This document shows positions 1 through 6,242 of a DNA stretch of 15,089 nucleotides, one piece after another. Under the pieces are notes generated by a model, which did no database searches, had not been told where the DNA came from, and saw nothing but the letters and a program-made list of their open reading frames with translations. The stretch covers positions 1 to 15,089 of the forward strand of contig NZ_JAXDSS010000096.1 of assembly GCF_034090345.1 (NCBI RefSeq), in the 5' to 3' direction. The position numbers were made by a program, and so were the translations under genes. Numbering within the stretch: position 1 is the first letter of the stretch; each line of letters opens with the position of its first letter. The DNA comes from Peptoniphilus sp034090345 (GTDB lineage: Bacteria > Bacillota > Clostridia > Tissierellales > Peptoniphilaceae).

Positions 1-189
1 AAGACTGAAAGTTTTGAGGACTATGCAAGGCTGATAACCGGAGCTAAGAGATATAAAAGTGTAAAAAATGCCGGAAGTTATGAAGAAGCTTGTAGAGCAC
101 TACAAAAGTCAGGGTATGCAACAGACCCAAGTTATGCCGAGAAAATTATTTCAATAATAGAAAGATATGAATTATACAATTTAGATTAA
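1..189 (+). CDS. C-terminal end of a GH73 N-acetylglucosaminidase (autolysin), 5' truncated by window edge
   Basis: The reading frame is open from base 1 to a TAA stop and gives 62 residues. They contain the hallmarks of the C-terminus of the mannosyl-glycoprotein endo-beta-N-acetylglucosaminidase (GH73, FlgJ/LytG-like) fold: a FEDYARLI segment, an RY pair, then SGYATDPSYAEKI followed by a helix ending IIERYELYNLD. In this family the GYATDPxYA motif sits just before the C-terminal helix. The enzyme cleaves the GlcNAc-MurNAc bond of peptidoglycan and is exported. The catalytic Glu and any signal peptide lie upstream of the window and cannot be checked. The gene ends 5 bp before a hairpin terminator shared with the convergent gene. 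Family call is firm; substrate detail is inferred. Confidence 0.85.
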   Translation, partial: KTESFEDYARLITGAKRYKSVKNAGSYEEACRALQKSGYATDPSYAEKIISIIERYELYNLD

Positions 190-194
190 AATAG

Positions 195-252
195 AAACTC
201 CAACATTGATATTTTCAAGTAACTTAGATAATATCAGCGTTGGAGTTTTTTT
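195..252. terminator. Bidirectional intrinsic terminator between convergent genes
   Basis: AAACTCCAACATTGATATT (195-213) pairs with AATATCAGCGTTGGAGTTT (230-248): 19 positions with one A-C mismatch and one G-U pair, and a 16-nt loop. A run of seven T follows on the plus strand. On the minus strand the hairpin is followed by TTTCTATTTTAATC. It can stop the glucosaminidase transcript from the left and the small membrane-protein transcript from the right. The stop codon of the minus-strand gene lies inside the stem. Confidence 0.85.
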
Positions 253-719
253 CTAATCATTTTATAAAGTGCAATTACTAATTTAATTATAATACTATAG
301 AAAAAGAATTTTATGGTTTCAGTTTTACCAACAGTTTTAATTAAAATATCTTCTTTTGAAACATGAATTAATTTGACTAAAAATTGTTCGGTTGCGACAG
401 TACCAATTAAAGATTTATCTTTAGTGATAAATTGTGAGCTCAATTTATATTTATTAAAAACATTGCTTTTTAGATAGTTTAAAAATAGTACGTTGCCATT
501 TTTTCTGTAGACATAAATGGTTGTATTACCAGATTTCTTAGTTAATTCACTTTGATATGAATTAAAATTATTTTGAGCAATAATTTTCTTGTTACTATCT
601 TCGATACTTTTAATAGGATAAAGATTTACCCCATCTATGACTAAATATAGCAAAATTATCACAATCAAATATAAAAGAATTTTTTTAAAGAGAGTATGAT
701 TTATTTCCAATTTGTTCAC
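234..719 (-). CDS. Unrecognised membrane protein with N- and C-terminal hydrophobic segments
   Basis: I do not recognise a family. From the first possible start (GTG at 719) the protein has 161 residues. A strongly hydrophobic helix lies at about residues 11-30 (KKILLYLIVIILLYLVIDGV), then about 105 mostly polar, Lys-rich residues, then a second hydrophobic stretch at about 137-152 (IKFFFYSIIIKLVIAL) and a basic tail (MIRKKLQR). The layout suggests two membrane helices with a soluble domain between them, probably outside the cell because both ends are basic. Start choice: the GTG at 719 sits inside the Shine-Dalgarno-like AGAGGGTGA, which is too close to be used. The in-frame TTG at 710 has that same element at a normal distance and is the more likely start, giving 158 residues. 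It lies 57 bp downstream of the gene ending at 777 and may be cotranscribed with it. Confidence refers to its being a real gene. Confidence 0.6.
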   Translation of the reverse strand: MNKLEINHTLFKKILLYLIVIILLYLVIDGVNLYPIKSIEDSNKKIIAQNNFNSYQSELTKKSGNTTIYVYRKNGNVLFLNYLKSNVFNKYKLSSQFITKDKSLIGTVATEQFLVKLIHVSKEDILIKTVGKTETIKFFFYSIIIKLVIALYKMIRKKLQR

Positions 720-776
720 CCTCTTTAGAATATAACAAATTGAATAAATTAGTAAAGATTAATTTTATTCAAAAAG

Positions 777-1091
777 TTAATCTCTTCTCCACATCATAAG
801 ACGCTCTAAAAGTTCTTCATTTTCAGATAATCCATAGTCTTCCAATAGTTCATCAGATGAGTAGTCCAATTTTTTAGATGGGACATCATCAGTTCTAAAT
901 CTTTCTGTTTTATCTTCGGCAACTTTGTTTTTATTTTCAATTGTCTCTATAGATTTTTCAAAAAATGTCTGAGCTGGCTCATAGTCTTCATAAGATTCAC
1001 CCAATCTTTTAACAAAAGAGTAGACTAAACTCAAATCTTCTTCATCAAAATTTCTAATTATTTTATTTATAGTAAGTCTTAAATCATCCAT
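777..1091 (-). CDS. Unrecognised small acidic cytosolic protein (104 aa)
   Basis: The ATG at 1091 is preceded by GAGGTGAACT, a strong ribosome binding site, so this is very likely a real gene. The product has no hydrophobic segment and is rich in Glu and Asp. The first 32 residues look helical (INKIIRNFDEEDLSLVYSFVKRL), reminiscent of short helix-hairpin modules in regulatory proteins. A charged linker follows, then a second helical stretch (SSDELLEDYGLSENEELLERLMMW) and the C-terminus RRD. I cannot assign a function. It is transcribed divergently from the sigma-54 operon. Its best promoter candidate (TTGATT at 1157-1152, TATCTT at 1134-1129) overlaps the candidate activator sites of that operon, so the two directions could be co-regulated. 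Confidence 0.7.
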   Translation of the reverse strand: MDDLRLTINKIIRNFDEEDLSLVYSFVKRLGESYEDYEPAQTFFEKSIETIENKNKVAEDKTERFRTDDVPSKKLDYSSDELLEDYGLSENEELLERLMMWRRD

Positions 1092-1122
1092 AGTTCACCT
1101 CAAAAAATTTAAAATACAAAAG

Positions 1123-1212
1123 TGGAATAAGATATTGCCACTTCGGTTTGAAATCAATCCATTTAAAAGATTAATGTTTACTTTTTCATTACAATGGTTT
1201 AATATTATTCCA
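1123..1212. promoter_or_regulatory. Three phased TGG-N12-CCA-like sites, candidate upstream activator sites
   Basis: Three 18-bp sites share a (T/C)GG-N12-CCA frame: 1123-1140 (TGGAATAAGATATTGCCA), 1144-1161 (CGGTTTGAAATCAATCCA) and 1195-1212 (TGGTTTAATATTATTCCA). Read on the minus strand, the third begins TGGAATAA exactly like the first. The first is also the core of a longer dyad, AAGTGG(1120-1125)...CCACTT(1138-1143). Centres lie 21 bp and 51 bp apart, close to two and five helical turns, and about 85-160 bp upstream of the predicted sigma-54 start. This is where bacterial enhancer-binding proteins normally bind. The natural candidate ligand is the TyrR-like activator encoded just downstream. 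The pattern is seen directly; its role is inferred. Confidence 0.45.
1129..1157 (-). promoter_or_regulatory. Candidate sigma-A promoter of the divergent 104-aa gene
   Basis: On the minus strand TTGATT (1157-1152) and TATCTT (1134-1129) are separated by 17 bp. The predicted start near 1122 would leave a leader of about 30 nt containing the ribosome binding site. Each hexamer matches the consensus at four of six positions, so this is a moderate candidate. It overlaps the two left-hand 18-bp sites described separately. Confidence 0.4.
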
Positions 1213-1262
1213 AAGTAGAAACCGATAGGGTTCTATTATATAGAGTTTTAGAAAATAAAACT

Positions 1263-1278
1263 TGGCATAGAATTTGCT
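1263..1278 (+). promoter_or_regulatory. Sigma-54 (-24/-12) promoter of the methionine operon
   Basis: TGGCAT (1263-1268), five bases, then TTGCT (1274-1278) matches the sigma-54 consensus TGGCAC-N5-TTGCW with a single deviation (T for the last C of the -24 box) and exact GG/GC spacing. The predicted start is near 1289, about 20 nt before the favoured ATG of the regulator. A sigma-54 promoter directly in front of a sigma-54 activator gene implies positive autoregulation, and the tight gene spacing downstream means it would drive the whole 1309-6060 operon. Confidence 0.85.
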
Positions 1279-1308
1279 AATATATTTAGTGAGAACATGG
1301 GAGGAGTC

Positions 1309-2817
1309 ATGCAGATAAAAAGAGTTAAAATAATATTTAACATTAATCGACCGCATTTGACTTTCGATATCCTAAAAATCTTACAAATTCATGATGTATC
1401 GATTCTTTCAATGGAAGTCTATAGTAATGTAATTTATCTGAAACTACCGGATATGTCAAATAAAGTTTATGAGGCAGTGTATTCGGAGTGGGAAAACGTC
1501 TATGGATTTGACCACATTGAAGAAATTGATGTAATGAGTTTTGAAGAAAAAGATATTGAAATGAAGTCGGTTCTCAATTTGATTACAGAAGGGGTGATGT
1601 TGCTCAGTAAAAAAGGGACTATCGAATATGCAAATAAGTTTGCAAGAGAGTATTTTATAAATATTGAAGATGGAGAAAAGATAACATCCTATATTTCAGA
1701 AAAAGAAGTTGAAGAGCTTATAAATAAAGCTGATAAAAATATAAAAAATAAAATTTGTAAAATAAACGGAAGAAATTTTTTATTAAACGTGGATAAATTA
1801 TTTTCTGAAGAAAATATTTTTAGTGGTTATTTGGTCGCTTTAAGAGAATTTGGAGAGCTTAATTTTTCAACCAAGAGTTACATAACTTTTGAGGATATAG
1901 TTGGCAAATCAGCTAATTTATTAAATGCCGTTGAAATGGCAAAGTTATTCTCTGATTCCGACACGAGTATTTTACTTTTGGGAGAGAGTGGTACAGGCAA
2001 GGAGATGTTTGCAAGGGCTATTCACTCTTATTCAAGACCAAATGAAAAATTTATGGGCATAAACTGTGCTGCAATTCCTGAGGAACTTTTGGAGTCAGAG
2101 TTATTCGGCTATGAAGCTGGTGCTTTTACCGGAGCTAAATCAGCCGGTAGAATGGGAATCTTCGAAGCGTGTAGTGGAGGAACGGTTTTTTTAGATGAGA
2201 TAGGAGAATTAAATTATCATCTTCAAGCGAAACTTTTAAGAGTTATCCAAGAGAGAAAAGTAAGACGTCTTGGGTCAAATAGAGAAATAGATTTGAATAT
2301 AAGGATAGTATCAGCAACGAATAGGGACCTTATAAAACTTATCGAAGAAGGTAAGTTTCGTTTAGACTTGTTCTACAGGCTAAATACTTTTTCTGTAGAA
2401 ATACCGCCATTGAGAAATAGAATGGAAGACTTGGATATTTTAATAAGTTATTTTCTAGAGAGAATGAGTAAAAGATACGGCAGAAGCTCAATAGTGTTTA
2501 CTGATTCTGCAAAAGATATGCTAAAAAAATATTCTTGGCCGGGAAATATACGAGAGCTTCAAAATGTTTTAGAGAGAGCTGTTGTTTTGTCAAATAACCA
2601 AGAGATTTTGCCTAGGCACATCAAATTTGACCACGAAGAAGTATTTGTGGAACAAGACGGAAAGAGTTTGAGAGAAGCTGTAGAAAATTTCGAAAAGCAA
2701 TATATAAAAAGCGTCCTTAGAAATTCAAATTCTATAAGAAGTGCGGCTAAAAAATTAAACACGACTCACACTCTATTGCTTAATAGAATTAAAAAATATT
2801 CATTAGACAAAATGTAG
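1309..2817 (+). CDS. TyrR-like sigma-54-dependent transcriptional activator (ACT-PAS-AAA+-HTH)
   Basis: A bacterial enhancer-binding protein that activates sigma-54 RNA polymerase by ATP hydrolysis. Domains in order (of 502 residues): an ACT-like ligand domain, about 1-75; a PAS domain, about 85-175 (ITEGVMLLSKKGTIEYAN); an AAA+ domain, about 195-430, with Walker A GESGTGKE, the sigma-54 contact loop GAFTGA, Walker B GGTVFLDEIGE and arginine-finger region (PPLRNR); and a C-terminal Fis/TyrR-type helix-turn-helix ending HTLLLNRIKKYSLDKM. The ACT-PAS order is that of TyrR, which binds amino acids. Start: an in-frame ATG at 1297 exists, but GGGAGGAG lies between it and the ATG at 1309, and the sigma-54 start site would leave the 1297 start only about 8 nt of leader, so 1309 is preferred. 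The stop overlaps the next gene's ribosome binding site, 12 bp before its ATG. It probably senses methionine or a related amino acid and controls its own operon; the ligand is inferred. Confidence 0.9.
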   Translation: MQIKRVKIIFNINRPHLTFDILKILQIHDVSILSMEVYSNVIYLKLPDMSNKVYEAVYSEWENVYGFDHIEEIDVMSFEEKDIEMKSVLNLITEGVMLLSKKGTIEYANKFAREYFINIEDGEKITSYISEKEVEELINKADKNIKNKICKINGRNFLLNVDKLFSEENIFSGYLVALREFGELNFSTKSYITFEDIVGKSANLLNAVEMAKLFSDSDTSILLLGESGTGKEMFARAIHSYSRPNEKFMGINCAAIPEELLESELFGYEAGAFTGAKSAGRMGIFEACSGGTVFLDEIGELNYHLQAKLLRVIQERKVRRLGSNREIDLNIRIVSATNRDLIKLIEEGKFRLDLFYRLNTFSVEIPPLRNRMEDLDILISYFLERMSKRYGRSSIVFTDSAKDMLKKYSWPGNIRELQNVLERAVVLSNNQEILPRHIKFDHEEVFVEQDGKSLREAVENFEKQYIKSVLRNSNSIRSAAKKLNTTHTLLLNRIKKYSLDKM

Positions 2818-2829
2818 GAGGTTTAGAGT

Positions 2830-4182
2830 ATGGAAAAGAAAAAACCTAGTTTTATAGCATTGATACCATTTCTACTATTTATAGTTTCCTATTTGGGAAT
2901 AGGAATGAGTTTGGTTTTTAATGGAGATGCAATGGGATTTTATGGATTTAAAACGCCAATAGCAGTAATAATAGGTATAATAGCGGCATTTTTAATAATA
3001 AAAGGGAAAACTGATGAAAAGTTTGATGTCTTTATAAAAGGTTGTGGAGACGAAAACATAATCATAATGTGCATAATCTATATACTTGCAGGGGCATTCT
3101 CCACTGTTTCAAAACAAATGGGCGGTGTCGATGCAACAGTAAATCTTGGACTATCAGTTATTCCTCCGGGACTTATCACAGTTGGTATATTTGTAATAGC
3201 TTGTTTTATATCAATTTCTACAGGAACATCAGTTGGAACAATAGTTGCACTTGGACCTATAGCAGTAGGATTTGCTGAAAAGACAACAATTTCAATGCCA
3301 CTTATAATTGCAACGTTGATAGGTGGAGCTATGTTTGGAGATAACTTATCTGTAATTTCAGATACCACAATTGCAGCCACAAGAACTCAAGGCGTTGCAA
3401 TGAGAGATAAATTCAGAGCCAACTTGGCGATGGCAGTTCCTGCAATGATTGTCACTGTAGTTTTATTAGTTATTTTTGGAAGACCGGAAGTTGCGCCGGC
3501 GAAGGCGGTTTATGATTTTGAATTTATAAAAGTTATTCCATATATATTTGTGCTAGTTGCATCTATAACGGGAATGAATGTTTTTGTAGTTCTTGTACTA
3601 GGGATTGTATTATCAGGTGTAATAGGTCTTTCAACTGAAGCATTTGGTTTATTAGAGTATTCAAATTTTGTATATGATGGTTTTGCGGGAATGTTTGAAA
3701 TATTCCTATTGTCAATGTTAACCGGTGGACTTGCAGGTCTTGTTAGCTATGGAGGTGGAATAGACTGGTTACTACTTAAAATTAAGAGTTTTATAAAGAG
3801 CAGAAGATCAGCAGAAGTTGGTATCGCACTTATAACTTCATTGACAGATATGGCAACAGCAAATAATACAGTTGCGATAATAATCGATGGACCAATAGTT
3901 AGGAATATAGTTGAAGAATATAAAGTTGATCCAAGAAGGTCAGCATCTTTGTTAGATAGTTTTGGAGCTATTATGCAAGGCTTCATCCCTTACGGGGCTC
4001 AAGTGTTAATGGCAGTAAAGTTCACAGAAGGCAAAGTGTCACCATTTGATATTATGCCATTCTTATGGTATCAGTTTGCACTTACATTCTTTGTAATACT
4101 TTCAATTTTCATTCCATTTGCAGATGGTTTTATAAAGAAACATCCTTGGGATTTTGGAAAGTGGCAGCCTAAAGAAATGTAA
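2830..4182 (+). CDS. NhaC-family membrane transporter, probable amino acid (methionine) carrier
   Basis: A 450-residue integral membrane protein with about eleven hydrophobic segments and no signal peptide. The family signature is clear: SISTGTSVGTIVALGPI (about 136-152), followed by GGAMFGDNLSVISDTTIA (about 165-182), as in NhaC antiporters (COG1757). Classical NhaC exchanges Na+ for H+, but the family also contains MleN-type substrate exchangers, and a branch called MetT has been proposed from comparative genomics to import methionine. Lying between a TyrR-like regulator and methionine gamma-lyase, this copy most plausibly moves methionine or exports a product of its breakdown. The ribosome binding site is AGGAGG, eight bases before the ATG. 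The family is certain; the substrate is inferred from context only, and a simple Na+/H+ antiporter cannot be excluded. Confidence 0.9.
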   Translation: MEKKKPSFIALIPFLLFIVSYLGIGMSLVFNGDAMGFYGFKTPIAVIIGIIAAFLIIKGKTDEKFDVFIKGCGDENIIIMCIIYILAGAFSTVSKQMGGVDATVNLGLSVIPPGLITVGIFVIACFISISTGTSVGTIVALGPIAVGFAEKTTISMPLIIATLIGGAMFGDNLSVISDTTIAATRTQGVAMRDKFRANLAMAVPAMIVTVVLLVIFGRPEVAPAKAVYDFEFIKVIPYIFVLVASITGMNVFVVLVLGIVLSGVIGLSTEAFGLLEYSNFVYDGFAGMFEIFLLSMLTGGLAGLVSYGGGIDWLLLKIKSFIKSRRSAEVGIALITSLTDMATANNTVAIIIDGPIVRNIVEEYKVDPRRSASLLDSFGAIMQGFIPYGAQVLMAVKFTEGKVSPFDIMPFLWYQFALTFFVILSIFIPFADGFIKKHPWDFGKWQPKEM

Positions 4183-4210
4183 GCTGGTTTAAATAAACAG
4201 GGGGTAAAAA

Positions 4211-5395
4211 ATGAGTAATATTGGTTTTTCTACGAGAGCAATTCACGAAGGAAGTGACACAAATAAATATGGTGCATTGGCTACACCTATTTATCAAACA
4301 TCAACATTTGTATTTGATTCAGCAGAACAAGGTGGAAAGAGATTTGCACTTGAAGAAGAAGGTTATATATATTCAAGACTTGGCAATCCGACTACAACAG
4401 TAATAGAAAAAAAATTAGCTAATCTTGAAGGAGCGGAAGCAGCAGTTGCAACTTCATCAGGAATGGGAGCCATTTCATCTGTATTTTGGTCTCAATTAAA
4501 AGCTGGAGACCATGTTGTAGCGGCAAAGACACTATATGGATGTACATTTGCACTATTAAATCATGGACTTTCTAAATTTGGTATAGAAGTTGATTTCGTA
4601 GATACAAGAGATGTAAAAAATATTGAAAATGCCATGAGAGAAAACACTAAGATAGTATATATAGAAACACCGGCAAACCCAAATATGTACTTAACAGACA
4701 TAGAAGCAGCTGCAAAGGTAGCACATTCTGTTGAAGGATGTATATTGGTAGTTGACAACACCTATTGTACTCCTTACATTCAAAGACCAATTGAATTGGG
4801 AGCAGATGTAGTAGTTCACTCAGCAACTAAATATTTAAATGGACATGGAGATGTAGTTGCAGGATTTGCAGTTGGCTCAAAAGAAATAATAGATGCTGTT
4901 AGATTTGTGGGTATAAAAGATTGTACAGGCTCAGTAATAGGGCCTTTTGAAGCATATTTACTTGGAAGAGGAATGAAGACTTTGGCGGTTAGAATGAAAC
5001 AACACTGTGCAAATGCTGTTGAAGTTGCAAAATTCTTGGAAGCACATCCGGCGGTTGAAAAAATTGCTTATCCGGGGCTTGAATCATTCCCACAATATGA
5101 ATTGGCTAAAAAACAAATGAGACTTCCGGGTGCAATGATATCTTTTGAAGTAAAAGGTGGCAAAGAAGCAGGAATAAAACTTATGAATAATGTTAAACTG
5201 TGTACACTTGCAGTAAGTCTTGGAGATTGTGAAACACTTATTCAACATCCGGCATCGATGACTCACTCTCCATACACACCTGAAGAGAGAAAAGCATCTG
5301 ACATAGCAGAAGGTTTAGTTAGGCTTTCAGTAGGACTTGAAGATGCAGAGGACATAATTACAGATCTTAAAGCGGCATTGGATCAATTATTATAA
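4211..5395 (+). CDS. megL: L-methionine gamma-lyase (PLP enzyme)
   Basis: A 394-residue member of the Cys/Met-metabolism PLP family (cystathionine gamma-synthase fold), cytosolic and normally a tetramer. Lys207 in SATKYLNGHGD is the PLP-binding lysine, and YSRLGNPT (about 54-61) carries the Tyr and Arg that reach the neighbouring subunit's phosphate. Tyr109 in TLYGCTFALL is the active-site tyrosine, and it is followed by Cys111. This cysteine matches Cys116 of the Pseudomonas putida methionine gamma-lyase and separates that enzyme from most cystathionine lyases and synthases. The enzyme converts methionine to methanethiol, ammonia and 2-oxobutyrate, and usually also acts on homocysteine and cysteine. 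Length equals that of characterised enzymes. The ribosome binding site AGGGGG precedes the ATG. Third gene of the sigma-54 operon. Confidence 0.92.
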   Translation: MSNIGFSTRAIHEGSDTNKYGALATPIYQTSTFVFDSAEQGGKRFALEEEGYIYSRLGNPTTTVIEKKLANLEGAEAAVATSSGMGAISSVFWSQLKAGDHVVAAKTLYGCTFALLNHGLSKFGIEVDFVDTRDVKNIENAMRENTKIVYIETPANPNMYLTDIEAAAKVAHSVEGCILVVDNTYCTPYIQRPIELGADVVVHSATKYLNGHGDVVAGFAVGSKEIIDAVRFVGIKDCTGSVIGPFEAYLLGRGMKTLAVRMKQHCANAVEVAKFLEAHPAVEKIAYPGLESFPQYELAKKQMRLPGAMISFEVKGGKEAGIKLMNNVKLCTLAVSLGDCETLIQHPASMTHSPYTPEERKASDIAEGLVRLSVGLEDAEDIITDLKAALDQLL

Positions 5396-5415
5396 TTTAT
5401 AAAGTAGGAGGATTT

Positions 5416-6060
5416 ATGAAAGTAGCAGTTTTTGCAGGAACAAAAGGAGATACAAGAGAAGGAGTGAAAATTTTAAATAAATTTGGCATTTCTACAATTG
5501 AATACCCTTTTTCAAACACACCTGAAGAACAGACAAGGATGCAATATTTTTCGAGAGAAGAATTGAATAAAATGTTTGAAAAAAATGTTCAACAGGCAAA
5601 AACTTTAGGAGCAGAGAAAATTTTTGTATATTGTAATTCACTAAGTCTATCTGTGGATTATCAAGAAATTGGAAAACGTGAGAAGATAGAAATTATTACT
5701 CCGCTTGAAACTTACAAAAATTTGAAAGATGTTAAGAATCTTGCGATAATAGCTGCTAATGGATTTTCAGCTTATTCTCTAGATAGATTAGTTACTGAAA
5801 ACAATGTCATAAATTCTTCGATATGTATTGGCAATATGCCATTTGTAGCAAAAATAGAAGCAGAGGACGACGATATTTTAAGTGCTTTAAATATACAAGG
5901 GTTTTTAAATTATATAGAGGGAATAAACGGAGAATATGGGATTGATACTCTCTTGATAGGATGTACACATTTCTCAAAACTAGCAGATGAGATAAAATCT
6001 ATGACGAAATTAAATGTTGTCGATCCTACAGAAAATATGATAAAAGAGCTCATGAGTTAA
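5416..6060 (+). CDS. Asp/Glu/hydantoin racemase family protein, possible amino acid racemase
   Basis: A 214-residue cofactor-independent racemase-like protein. The two cysteines that act as the acid/base pair in this superfamily are both present: Cys73 in VYCNSLSLS and Cys183 in LIGCTHF. The N-terminal loop reads AGTKGDTREG in place of the DSGxGG of glutamate racemase, and the protein is about 50 residues shorter than MurI, so it is unlikely to be the cell-wall glutamate racemase. Aspartate racemases and less defined amino acid racemases remain possible. It starts 20 bp after megL with AGGAGG close to the ATG, so it is cotranscribed. Position suggests it supplies the L-form of a substrate to methionine gamma-lyase, or deals with a D-amino acid brought in by the transporter; this is inference. 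Family confident, substrate unknown. Confidence 0.8.
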   Translation: MKVAVFAGTKGDTREGVKILNKFGISTIEYPFSNTPEEQTRMQYFSREELNKMFEKNVQQAKTLGAEKIFVYCNSLSLSVDYQEIGKREKIEIITPLETYKNLKDVKNLAIIAANGFSAYSLDRLVTENNVINSSICIGNMPFVAKIEAEDDDILSALNIQGFLNYIEGINGEYGIDTLLIGCTHFSKLADEIKSMTKLNVVDPTENMIKELMS

Positions 6061-6075
6061 CTCGTGAGTTCTTTT
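6042..6075 (+). terminator. Terminator of the methionine operon, overlapping the racemase stop codon
   Basis: AAAAGAGCTCATGAG (6042-6056) and CTCGTGAGTTCTTTT (6061-6075) form a 15-bp stem with two G-U pairs around a TTAA loop that carries the end of the stop codon. The T-rich tail is inside the 3' arm rather than after it, so a U tract is formed by TTCTTTT and the stem base is A-U only. It closes the operon before the independently promoted oxidoreductase gene. Confidence 0.7.
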
Positions 6076-6103
6076 AAAGAATGTAAGAGTTAAGAAAAAT
6101 GAG

Positions 6104-6137
6104 TGCTAATTTATATTGTATGAACTATAAATTAGCA
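6104..6137. promoter_or_regulatory. 12-bp-arm perfect inverted repeat upstream of pyruvate:ferredoxin oxidoreductase
   Basis: TGCTAATTTATA (6104-6115) and TATAAATTAGCA (6126-6137) are perfect inverted copies around a 10-base centre. The repeat ends 28 bp before the -35 box of the oxidoreductase promoter and is not followed by a T run, so it is more likely a protein-binding operator than a terminator. I do not recognise the binding protein: it does not match the Rex palindrome, and only its left flank resembles a CIRCE half-site. Confidence 0.55.
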
Positions 6138-6165
6138 ATTGTAAATCTATACAAAATAAATAAGT

Positions 6166-6194
6166 TTGTTCAATATAGATAATAGATATATAAT
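6166..6194 (+). promoter_or_regulatory. Sigma-A promoter of pyruvate:ferredoxin oxidoreductase
   Basis: TTGTTC (6166-6171), a 17-bp AT-rich spacer, then TATAAT (6189-6194), a perfect -10 box. The predicted start is near 6201, giving a leader of about 42 nt with the ribosome binding site AGGGGG at 6229-6234. Confidence 0.8.
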
Positions 6195-6242
6195 ACAGGA
6201 GTTAAGAAGTATTTTTTACATAACTAACAGGGGGAAAATTAA

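Noticed and set aside
1120..1143. The dyad AAGTGG...CCACTT as an intrinsic terminator
   Set aside because: The plus-strand side has no T tail. On the minus strand, T-rich sequence follows, but this would put a terminator directly in the leader of the 104-aa gene. A binding site fits better, although attenuation is not excluded.
3078..3380. A 100-codon minus-strand open frame opposite the NhaC-family gene
   Set aside because: It covers the NhaC signature region in antisense and has no ribosome binding site; it is a shadow frame.
5416..6060. Glutamate racemase MurI for cell-wall synthesis
   Set aside because: The DSGxGG N-terminal motif is replaced by AGTKGDTREG, the second motif is CNS rather than CNT, and the protein is about 50 residues too short. 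Only the general racemase family is supported.
6101..6140. GAGTGCTAA at 6101-6109 looks like the right half of a CIRCE heat-shock operator
   Set aside because: CIRCE needs TTAGCACTC nine bases upstream; the bases there (GTAAGAGTT region) do not match. The actual symmetry is the 12-bp-arm repeat starting at 6104.
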